This document shows positions 7,132-13,805 of a stretch of 16,322 nucleotides of DNA, piece after piece (within the stretch, counting starts at the first letter, position 1; every line of letters starts with the position of its first letter). Both the position numbers and the translations under genes were made by a program. The notes beneath the pieces were generated by a model, which did not search any database, was not told the DNA's origin, and worked only from the letters and a program-made list of their open reading frames with translations. Origin of the DNA: Candidatus Levyibacteriota bacterium (GTDB lineage Bacteria; Patescibacteriota; Microgenomatia; Levybacterales; UBA12049). The DNA lies in the NCBI GenBank assembly GCA_023245475.1, contig JAHFKF010000026.1, positions 1-16,322 on the forward strand, in the 5' to 3' direction.

Positions 7132-7161
7132 TTGACAAGGATAGTTTATTTCTTTTATAGT
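7132..7161 (+). promoter_or_regulatory. Strong promoter TTGACA-18-TATAGT
   Basis: A perfect -35 TTGACA (7132-7137) and TATAGT (7156-7161) are 18 bp apart. It starts a transcript near 7168 that runs into a leader of about 300 nt before the ATG at 7473. The 100 bp before it (7032-7131) are AT-rich and hold nothing I can recognise. Confidence 0.75.
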
Positions 7162-7167
7162 GTGACA

Positions 7168-7258
7168 TAGTTTAAGTTAAGAAAACGCTGACCGCAATCG
7201 GAGGCATCTTTCTTTACATCTCTTTCAAGTAAGAATGTAAGGATGGATGCCTTTTTTT
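7168..7258 (+). ncRNA. Candidate small RNA or attenuator, promoter to terminator, about 90 nt
   Basis: The segment between the promoter and a strong terminator has no meaningful ORF. It contains a small CCG-CAAT-CGG hairpin at about 7192-7201 and then the long terminator hairpin. If the terminator works constitutively, the product is a free RNA of about 90 nt; if it is conditional, it is an attenuator for the surface-protein gene downstream. I do not recognise a riboswitch class in it. Confidence 0.4.
7202..7258 (+). terminator. Long intrinsic terminator in the surface-protein leader
   Basis: The arms 7202-7219 and 7235-7252 pair over almost 18 bp (one mismatch, a few G-T pairs), and TCTT (7221-7224) with AAGA (7231-7234) extends the stem inward. 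Seven T follow (7252-7258). Confidence 0.7.
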
Positions 7259-7292
7259 GTGGCTTAGCAATAACGATACATTTTTGGGGTGT

Positions 7293-7361
7293 ATGAATAA
7301 CAAATTATTTACAAACAGACGAACGGAAACTTTATCTCCTAAAGAAATCTTTGGGGTATGA
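7293..7361 (+). other. Possible 22-codon leader ORF overlapping a terminator
   Basis: An ATG at 7293 opens a 22-codon frame ending with TGA at 7359-7361. Translating it would carry a ribosome through the ascending arm of the hairpin at 7323-7370 and stop at the first base of the descending arm, the layout of a translation-coupled attenuator. A GGGGTG precedes the ATG too closely for a good binding site, and there is no run of one regulatory amino acid. The ORF may be chance. Confidence 0.25.
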
Positions 7362-7377
7362 AGTTTCCGTTTTTTTA
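7321..7377 (+). terminator. Second intrinsic terminator in the surface-protein leader
   Basis: ACGGAAACTT (7323-7332) pairs perfectly with AAGTTTCCGT (7361-7370), extendable by two pairs, with further pairing of AAAGA and TCTTT in the loop. A T-rich tract follows (7370-7377). It stands about 100 bp before the ATG of the repeat protein. Confidence 0.75.
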
Positions 7378-7421
7378 TTCTCTCAATACAGGCAGGAGAA
7401 AAAACGGAGAGAGGAGTGTCT

Positions 7422-7466
7422 CCCCCGCTATGTGGGGGTGAATCTTACGTCTCGGAAGGGGGTGAA
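7422..7466 (+). promoter_or_regulatory. Ribosome binding site with a competing hairpin
   Basis: The sequence GGGGGTGAA occurs twice, at 7434-7442 and 7458-7466. The second copy is an excellent Shine-Dalgarno (one base from GGAGGTGA) 10 nt before ATG 7473. The first copy pairs with CCCCCGC at 7422-7428 in a 7-bp hairpin (loop TAT). The same CCCCC could instead pair with the functional site, so initiation might be switched by which copy is bound. The strong site stands out in a window where most genes have none. Confidence 0.5.
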
Positions 7467-7472
7467 AATATT

Positions 7473-8693
7473 ATGACAATTAAAGCAAAAAGAATTACAA
7501 CAGCCATTGCAACAGGAGCAATCCTTTTGAACGCTATCTCACCAGTTGCTTTCGCAACAGAGATAACTGTTTCAGGTAATGGTTCGTCATCAGACAACGT
7601 TGTTAAAGTTTCAACAAGCAACAGTAATGTTGTGAAGCAAAACAACAATGCTGATGTGAAGAACAATGTTTCTTCAAACGCTTCAACAGGTGGCAACAGT
7701 TCAAGTCTTAACACCGGTGGTGATGTCAAAATCAAAACAGGTGACGCGACAAGTAAAACCTCTGTTGATAACAATTTAAACACCAACAAAGCAAACGTAA
7801 ACAATTGCGGTTCATGCAATGGTGCAGCAGACGTCACGATCTCAAAAAACGGTGATGGTTCTGAAAACACTGTTAAGATCAACAATGCAAACGAGAATTT
7901 TGTCTACCAAGACAACAATGCTAACGTTTACAACAAGGTCAATGCAGACGCAAAAACTGGCAAAAATGATGCAGACTTCAATACAAACGGCGATGTAAAA
8001 ATCGTTACTGGAGATGCAACAACCAAAGTTTCAGTTGGAACAACTGCAAACAAAAACGTTGCTAACATTGGTGGCGGAAACGGAGCAGGAAACGGCTCAA
8101 GTGTAACCATTTACAACAATGGTGCATTTAGTGACAACAGTGTCAAACTCAATGATTACTCAGCAGTTGTTATCGATCAAGATAACAAAGCAAAGGTAAA
8201 CAACGATGTTGATGCCAAGTCAGATACAGGCAAAAATGATGCAGACTACAACACAGGTGGAGATGTCAAAGTCAAAACAGGTGATGCAGAAACAAAAGTT
8301 AAAGTTAACAACAAAGTAAACTTTAACGCTGCTGATGTTGACTGTGAATGCCTGCTCAATGATTTAGATGTTAACGTTGAAAAGAACGGCGCTAAATCAG
8401 ACAACAAGGTCAAAGCCAGTGATAACAGTGATCTCTTCGTTTATGAAGACAATGACGCAAAACTGAAAAACAATGTTGACGGTGATGCTCAAAGTGGCAA
8501 AAACGATTCAGATTTCAACACCGGCGATCCAAAAGTTAAAACAGGAAATGCTACATCAAAAACTGATGTAGAAAACGACGGTAACGTCAACCTGTATAAC
8601 CAAGGTGCAAGTCTTCATCTTCCAGGTGACTGGGATGTCGAAGCAGGTTTCGATCTCGAAGCTTTGCTCGCTTTCTTTCACTTGCAAGTGTAA
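7473..8693 (+). CDS. Secreted Asn-rich repeat protein with four units of about 90 residues
   Basis: I do not recognise a named family. The 406-residue protein starts with a signal peptide (basic start, hydrophobic core, probable cleavage after AFA at about residue 28). The rest is four tandem units, shown by TGDA/TGNA at residues 89, 179, 269 and 357 (spacing 90, 90, 88). Each unit has a strand-like start with NG..SDN.VK, a Q-D/N-N-x-A-x-V-x-N-x-V core, TGKN-D-A-D-x-N, then NTGGDVK-x-x-TGDA. Alternating hydrophobic and Asn/Asp/Thr positions suggest a beta-solenoid or amyloid-like stacked fold. Cysteines occur only as CGSC (112-115) and CEC (291-293) at unit borders. The C-terminus ends in a hydrophobic FDLEALLAFFHLQV without an anchor. 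Start at ATG 7473 after a strong Shine-Dalgarno. It is probably an abundant surface or fibre subunit paired with the next gene. Confidence 0.8.
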   Translation: MTIKAKRITTAIATGAILLNAISPVAFATEITVSGNGSSSDNVVKVSTSNSNVVKQNNNADVKNNVSSNASTGGNSSSLNTGGDVKIKTGDATSKTSVDNNLNTNKANVNNCGSCNGAADVTISKNGDGSENTVKINNANENFVYQDNNANVYNKVNADAKTGKNDADFNTNGDVKIVTGDATTKVSVGTTANKNVANIGGGNGAGNGSSVTIYNNGAFSDNSVKLNDYSAVVIDQDNKAKVNNDVDAKSDTGKNDADYNTGGDVKVKTGDAETKVKVNNKVNFNAADVDCECLLNDLDVNVEKNGAKSDNKVKASDNSDLFVYEDNDAKLKNNVDGDAQSGKNDSDFNTGDPKVKTGNATSKTDVENDGNVNLYNQGASLHLPGDWDVEAGFDLEALLAFFHLQV

Positions 8694-8702
8694 TCTTTGT
8701 TA

Positions 8703-8743
8703 GGTAGAGGTGTCTGTCTCGCACTTCAGATAGACACCCTACC
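8703..8743 (+). other. Stable stem-loop between the two repeat-protein genes
   Basis: The arms GGTAG-A-GGTGTCTGTCT (8703-8719) and 8728-8743 pair over 16 bp with one bulged A and one G-T pair around an 8-nt loop. No T tract follows, so it is probably not a simple terminator. It could act as an mRNA 3' stabiliser or processing site that lets the first gene be expressed above the second. Confidence 0.55.
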
Positions 8744-8785
8744 AGCAGAGTTGAGAATTGAGAACGGAGAACTAAGAAATAAAAT

Positions 8786-11071
8786 ATGAAAAATTTACTT
8801 AAAAAATATTTAGCAATACTAACTATCTTATCTGTCATTTTTGTTCAGACAGCGCCAGTATATGTGTATGCCGAAGGGGAGGTTTTGCCTACCCCTACTA
8901 CTGTTGCTGCTCCAACTGATGTCCCTTCAGCTCCAACAACAATGCCTGTTGAACCAACTGCGCCAGCGCCATCTGTTAGTGTTCCTTCTACTCCAAATCC
9001 AAATGATCCAAAGCCAACAGTAGCGCCAAAAGAAAAGAAATCAGATGCAGAAAAACTTGCTGAAAAGGAGCAAAAAGAAGCAGATTATCAAGCTTGGTTA
9101 CAGAAACAAAATGAAACAAAAGCAAATGCGGTAGCAAATCAACCTAGTCAATCCACACCAAACCAAGGTGGTAATGTTGGTGATACTGCAATTGTAACTG
9201 GCAATGCTGGCAACTCAGCGGCTGTTGTTACTACTGCCAATACTAACGCAGCAGTCGTTCCATCCACATCTGGCACAGGTGCTACTGTTGTCAATGATGG
9301 GAATGGCGTAGGATCTGACAACTCAGCAAGTGTCAACAATAATAATGCAAATAATACCACGCAAAATAATAGTGCCAATGTAGACACAGGGCTTGATCTT
9401 AGTGCAACAACTGGCAAGAATAATTCTTCATACAACGTCGGAAACACAGTAATCTCAACAGGTAATGCAACTGCATCAGGAACCGTTGTTACGGCGGTAA
9501 ACACAAACATCGACGGGGTTACTGTATCCGAATTTAATGTGATGGATGATCACGTCGGAGATCTCATTCTTTCTCCTGAGGCCTTTGCAGCAAATTGTAT
9601 CATGGGATGTGGTGGCACAAATAGTACTGTTGCCAATACCAACAATGGCGCAAATTCATCAAATAGTGCTAACACTAATAACAACACAACCAATAACACA
9701 ACGCAAAATAATGTTGCAAACGTTGGTAACACGTTAAACTTAGTTGCTGATTCAGGCAACAATGAGGCATCATTCAATACCGCAGGAGATAGTATCATAA
9801 ATACAGGAGACGCCATGGTTTCTGCTAATGCATTGACCTTTGCCAACAATAACATCGCAGGCAACGTTACGTACGGTGTTGTCAATATTTATGGCAACTT
9901 AGTTGGAGATATTATCCTTCCTGAATTCTCAAGTGTTGATACTAATGGTGTGAGCAACACAGGTAACGGTGCAAACTCATCAAATAACGCATCAAGTAAC
10001 ACTGCAAATACTAATAACACATTCCAAAATAATGATGCAAACATCGCGAATAACTTAGTTCTTGATGCAACGACAGGAGACAACGCTGCTAATGGAAACA
10101 CAGACGGCAACAGTATAATCAACACAGGAAATAGTAACGTCGACGCAAATGTTTTGAACATCGCTAACAACAATGTTGATGGCGGGACATGGTGGTTGGT
10201 TCTTGTCAATGAAGCAGGAAATTGGTTTGGACAGTTGGTTGGTTCCCCCGATGGTTCGCACATGGCTGGTTCTGAAGGCACACTCTTTACCGTCGGCGCT
10301 GATGGTCAAGTAACTGCTTCAAATGGCAATCCAGTTACAAGCAATAACGGCAACGGTGCTGGATCAGACAACAATGCAACTAATTCAACAACAACAACCA
10401 ATACGACAACACAAAATAATACAGCAAATATCAATAACACATTGAACTTGTCAGCAAATACCGGTGGCAACACAGCAAGTAACAACACTGGCGGTAACAA
10501 CGTTATCAATACGGGTGATGCAAACATCATTGCAAATCTTGTAAACTTTGTGAACAACAACATTACTGGAGGAGGTCACCTAGCAGTAACTGTTGTGAAT
10601 GTGTTTGGAAGTTGGATTGGTGACTTCGTTGGTCCAGGTCAAGAAAAACAAGCAAAGTCAGTTTCGCCTACACCATCAACAGCACCTGTTGCCGATACAG
10701 AAACAGCACCAACGAATAATACTGCAAGCAGTAGTGAGTCAAATCAAAACAATAATAATAACTCAAACAACAATACTCAACAAACTGGATTAGTTGCAGG
10801 TATCCAAAAGACACTTACTTCACTTACAGGGACACCAACAGGTAAAAAAATAAAGATAGCATACAGCGCTGATAAATCTCTTTCAGCAAATGTAAAAGGA
10901 GCAAAAATAGTTGCTTCTGGAAAACACACCAATCAGCAATTAATTGCAGCAGAAAGTAAAAAAGTAATTTCTTTCAATCTTGCATGGTTACTTATTATCC
11001 TTCCAATAGTAATAGCTGCATTCTTGGGAACAAAGTTAATCCGCGCAAAAGCAGTTAAGCGAAACATATAA
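8786..11071 (+). CDS. Large Asn/Thr-rich repeat surface protein with C-terminal membrane anchor
   Basis: The 761-residue protein has a signal peptide (cleavage after VYA, about residue 29), a Pro/Thr/Ala-rich stalk (33-80), a Lys/Glu-rich helical segment (81-112), a repeat region (about 128-617), a second low-complexity linker rich in Ser, Thr and Asn (about 625-665), and a C-terminal membrane helix (about 730-747) with a basic tail. The repeat region has four full units and one N-terminal half unit, marked by TGN/TGD at 138, 225, 340, 448 and 577. Each full unit has TQNN-x-AN, TG-x-N, NTGG-x-x-x-I-x-TGDA and NNN, then a VVN-x-x-G-x-x-x-GD cap (e.g. 602-613). The core matches the preceding protein. 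One cysteine pair, CIMGC (271-275). No LPXTG motif. A weak GGAG lies 16 nt before the ATG. The family is not recognised; likely the membrane-bound partner or anchor of the first protein. Confidence 0.8.
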   Translation: MKNLLKKYLAILTILSVIFVQTAPVYVYAEGEVLPTPTTVAAPTDVPSAPTTMPVEPTAPAPSVSVPSTPNPNDPKPTVAPKEKKSDAEKLAEKEQKEADYQAWLQKQNETKANAVANQPSQSTPNQGGNVGDTAIVTGNAGNSAAVVTTANTNAAVVPSTSGTGATVVNDGNGVGSDNSASVNNNNANNTTQNNSANVDTGLDLSATTGKNNSSYNVGNTVISTGNATASGTVVTAVNTNIDGVTVSEFNVMDDHVGDLILSPEAFAANCIMGCGGTNSTVANTNNGANSSNSANTNNNTTNNTTQNNVANVGNTLNLVADSGNNEASFNTAGDSIINTGDAMVSANALTFANNNIAGNVTYGVVNIYGNLVGDIILPEFSSVDTNGVSNTGNGANSSNNASSNTANTNNTFQNNDANIANNLVLDATTGDNAANGNTDGNSIINTGNSNVDANVLNIANNNVDGGTWWLVLVNEAGNWFGQLVGSPDGSHMAGSEGTLFTVGADGQVTASNGNPVTSNNGNGAGSDNNATNSTTTTNTTTQNNTANINNTLNLSANTGGNTASNNTGGNNVINTGDANIIANLVNFVNNNITGGGHLAVTVVNVFGSWIGDFVGPGQEKQAKSVSPTPSTAPVADTETAPTNNTASSSESNQNNNNNSNNNTQQTGLVAGIQKTLTSLTGTPTGKKIKIAYSADKSLSANVKGAKIVASGKHTNQQLIAAESKKVISFNLAWLLIILPIVIAAFLGTKLIRAKAVKRNI

Positions 11072-11078
11072 TCCTCAA

Positions 11079-13040
11079 TTATTGATTATTATTTCGGTAG
11101 AGTGTGTAGAAAAAAAGAGATTTTGGGTTATTCTCTTCGGATTTAATTACTTGATTCTTAAGTGTTAATGCCTTTTGTGGATTATAAAATGAAGTTAATA
11201 CAACGAACAAATCTCCCCATTCTTTATTGATCGCTCCCCCACTGTTATAAAAGTCAGTTTCATATTTTGTGAAGTTTGTTAATTTCCCCAAATAGCCAAA
11301 GGATCCTGGTGTGATTGGTAAAATTTGGATACCATATTTCATATTGGTCTCTCCACTAAACCACGTCGCGAAATCAATTTTACCCCCCCAGACAATTGTT
11401 CCAATAGCATGATTGTAGGGTTTTGTGTACATGCTATTTTTGCCAAACCAATAGTAGAGCGTTGAATTAATTTCAGTGTTGTACAAATAGAGAGCTGTCT
11501 TTTCTAACTCAATATCTCCTGTTGTCTTTGCCCAAAGATAGACACTATACCATGCTCCAATTGATTCAGAAGACGATTCTTGATTATTACCATCACCAAA
11601 ATTTGCAAATCCATCTGCCCACGAGTGTCCTTCGTAGACATCAAAGTTTCTTAAAAATGGGAATTGAGTTGCGTTTCTATCAGTACTTGCTATGTCTCCA
11701 ATTAGTTGTGTGATATATTTATCAGCTTTATTTTTATACGTTGGATCTAATTGACTCAGTACAGCCGCTGTTCTGATGAAATATCCATAATGAAAATGAT
11801 GATCATTCAAATTTTCATTTCCAAATTCTGGTTTATCAGCAATGACACTTTGTTTATCTTTTTGATATCTGAAATAATTAAGACTTCGTAATAGTTTGGG
11901 TTCAAGCTTTTCGAGAAGTGCTTGTTTCTCTTGCTTCATTCCAGCGGCATCAAGAAGTAATAAAATGTTTGCAGCTTTTCCGTACCATGCTCCAAGGAAA
12001 TAATCACCATTGTCGGGTTGATTATCATTCATAATTTTCTGATAATCTTCTTTAAGTGCAGATCTAAAATCAGAATGAGCAGCCTTTAATGGAGTAAACG
12101 TTGTGTCGGGTATAATCAAAGGCAGTGTTGTCGTAAATGTCTTTGTGGTAACCAAATAGAGTGTTCCTCTCAGACTTTGATAGGTGCCAAAAACTTCAAA
12201 TTTTTCTTTAAGATTTTCGTATTGGTGAGGTAACAACGTGATGAGTGGCATATCTTTGCCAATAAATTCATAAGTTACTTCAAGATTTTTTTCAGTTGTA
12301 TTCCAGGTCACAAACGTATCAGTAATTGTTGCGTTAGCATGATTTTTAAACAATGTGAAGTTTTCTGGTTTATCAAGAGCAGCAACAAATAATTGTTTTG
12401 TGTTAATACGAATTTCTTTTTGATTTTTTGTAACCGTACTATTTGCAGGAAAAACTAAGATATAATTATTACCATGAATTGTAATACCTAACGCGTCAGA
12501 AGTTGTATTATATATAGTGTAAGGTTCTTTGAAACGAAGAACAATCTGTTCATCATTTGTGTAAATTGTTGTTGATGGGACTCCCTGAGCTAATGTGAAA
12601 GCAATACTTTTCCCAGTAATAGTATTCATTTGTAGATCAATACTCCAGTTTCCTATTTTTCTAATTGCTGGTTTGCTTACCTTGTTTTGTAATCCAACGG
12701 TAAAGTCTTCAATATAGCTGCCATAAATTGTTTCAGAAGTTTTGTTTACTTTTGGCAATGAAAAACCAACGCCGTTTTCTGAGAGTTGATAAGCCAATGG
12801 AAATGCAAACATTTGTTGAGACGGAAACGTTTTATAAATTGAACTATACCATTGGTTTGATGCAATTGTTTCTGTCGAAAAATTGTTATGTATCTCCCCT
12901 ACTGGTGTTGGTGATTGCATATCCATAATTGTTGTTTGTTTTGTCGTGTTATTCTTTTGCATGACAATAATACTTACGACAATAAGACATAGCAATAAAA
13001 CAAACGTACTCACAACTAATAGAATTTTTTTATTTTTCAT
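11079..13040 (-). CDS. Membrane-anchored glycoside hydrolase family 81 endo-beta-1,3-glucanase
   Basis: GH81 enzymes cut beta-1,3-glucans with inversion. The 653-residue protein has an N-terminal membrane helix (about 6-27) that leaves the enzyme outside. The N-terminal beta-sandwich starts near SNQWYSSIYKTFPSQQMFAFP (61-81). The catalytic (alpha/alpha)6 region has LNDHHFHYGYF (411-421) with the probable catalytic acid Asp413, then GHSWADG (471-477) and QESSSE (487-492) with the conserved glutamates, and a late IQILPITPGSFGYLG, as in GH81. It shares an ATGA overlap with the HlyD-like gene (stop and start overlap by 4 bp), so it is translated with the synthase operon. It takes the place that the GH8 enzyme BcsZ holds in cellulose operons, which points to a beta-1,3-linked product. 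Its stop is 7 bp from the convergent repeat-protein gene. Confidence 0.9.
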   Translation of the reverse strand: MKNKKILLVVSTFVLLLCLIVVSIIVMQKNNTTKQTTIMDMQSPTPVGEIHNNFSTETIASNQWYSSIYKTFPSQQMFAFPLAYQLSENGVGFSLPKVNKTSETIYGSYIEDFTVGLQNKVSKPAIRKIGNWSIDLQMNTITGKSIAFTLAQGVPSTTIYTNDEQIVLRFKEPYTIYNTTSDALGITIHGNNYILVFPANSTVTKNQKEIRINTKQLFVAALDKPENFTLFKNHANATITDTFVTWNTTEKNLEVTYEFIGKDMPLITLLPHQYENLKEKFEVFGTYQSLRGTLYLVTTKTFTTTLPLIIPDTTFTPLKAAHSDFRSALKEDYQKIMNDNQPDNGDYFLGAWYGKAANILLLLDAAGMKQEKQALLEKLEPKLLRSLNYFRYQKDKQSVIADKPEFGNENLNDHHFHYGYFIRTAAVLSQLDPTYKNKADKYITQLIGDIASTDRNATQFPFLRNFDVYEGHSWADGFANFGDGNNQESSSESIGAWYSVYLWAKTTGDIELEKTALYLYNTEINSTLYYWFGKNSMYTKPYNHAIGTIVWGGKIDFATWFSGETNMKYGIQILPITPGSFGYLGKLTNFTKYETDFYNSGGAINKEWGDLFVVLTSFYNPQKALTLKNQVIKSEENNPKSLFFYTLYRNNNQ

Positions 13041-13801
13041 CTTGCTAATATTCCATTCCAGAAATCAGTCGCGATATCAATGGGTTTGCGTGTTTTAGTT
13101 GTATCTTCAAGATTGATTTGCAAATCTTCATTGTTCAGAAGATCAGTTGCTTGGGCGTTATCTTTGAAAGTAAAGTAAAGACCAATCTTTTTTTCATTTG
13201 GACCAGTTGGTGTTTTTTCGTCTGCCTTTAATAGTCCTGGTACAATGATAAAGTTTTTGTTCAACCGTGAACTATATGCATTAACTTGACTTCTTTTTTG
13301 GATAGTCTGATATTGATCACCTGTTAATTCAGTTTGAAGTCTCACATCATCTGATGAATAAATCAGCATTATCTTTGAGAATTCCTCAACTGAAGATCCT
13401 TCTGCTGTATACAGTTCTCCTACTACACCATCGACAGGTGCTTTAACTGTCAAGTTTTCAATACTTACCTTTGCAATGTTTGCTTCTGTTTGTGCTGATT
13501 CATTATTGACCCGACCTTCATAAACTTTTAGATTACTTTGTAAAACTGGATTAGACATTTTGACTAAGACATCACCTTTTTTAACGTGTTGTCCACTTTG
13601 TACGGTAATCGTGTCAACAATACCTTGTGTAAGCGTAAGTACTACAACCTTCTGTTTAGTCACAGAACCTTCCAAATTATTTGTATAAGCACGTGATTCA
13701 TTAACTTTTCGAGTTAGAGCTATTGTCGAAATTGAAAACGCAAGAATAATAATTAAACTAAAATATAATGTATTAATAATAAAACTTCCTAATTTTTTCA
13801 T
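13037..13801 (-). CDS. HlyD-like membrane adaptor protein (biotinyl-lipoyl-like domain)
   Basis: The 254-residue protein has one N-terminal membrane helix (about 6-28) and an extracytoplasmic periplasmic-adaptor-like part. The lipoyl-type halves are visible: GIVDTITVQSGQHVKKGDVLV (60-80) and LTVKAPVDGVVGELYTAEGSSV (117-138), separated by a short helical hairpin; a beta-barrel-like region follows. Adaptors of this type accompany polysaccharide synthases (compare Alg44) and exporters. No ABC transporter or outer-membrane channel is nearby, so it more probably assists the adjacent GT2 synthase. The start was taken as ATG 13801, 4 nt after the synthase stop. ATG 13828 would add nine residues and overlap the synthase by 23 bp, and is possible. 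Confidence 0.82.
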   Translation of the reverse strand: MKKLGSFIINTLYFSLIIILAFSISTIALTRKVNESRAYTNNLEGSVTKQKVVVLTLTQGIVDTITVQSGQHVKKGDVLVKMSNPVLQSNLKVYEGRVNNESAQTEANIAKVSIENLTVKAPVDGVVGELYTAEGSSVEEFSKIMLIYSSDDVRLQTELTGDQYQTIQKRSQVNAYSSRLNKNFIIVPGLLKADEKTPTGPNEKKIGLYFTFKDNAQATDLLNNEDLQINLEDTTKTRKPIDIATDFWNGILAR

Positions 13802-13805
13802 TCTC

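Noticed and set aside
7416..7472. N-terminal extension of the first repeat protein from GTG 7416
   Set aside because: It would run through the ribosome binding site region and put 19 residues before a normal signal peptide. ATG 7473 has an excellent Shine-Dalgarno.
7032..7472. tRNA gene or a known riboswitch in the long intergenic region
   Set aside because: No cloverleaf with a T-loop GTTCRA motif is seen, and the hairpins do not match any riboswitch class that I can recognise by eye. A covariance-model search would be decisive.
7445..10563. Several long open frames on the minus strand opposite the two repeat genes
   Set aside because: They arise because Asn/Thr/Gly/Ala-rich codons rarely give stops when read in reverse. 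They have Leu/Val-rich, low-complexity translations, no promoters or binding sites, and lie fully inside better-supported genes.
7473..11071. CRISPR-like or DNA tandem repeat array
   Set aside because: The repetition is at protein level with period about 270 to 390 bp and diverged DNA. There are no short identical repeats with unique spacers and no cas genes.
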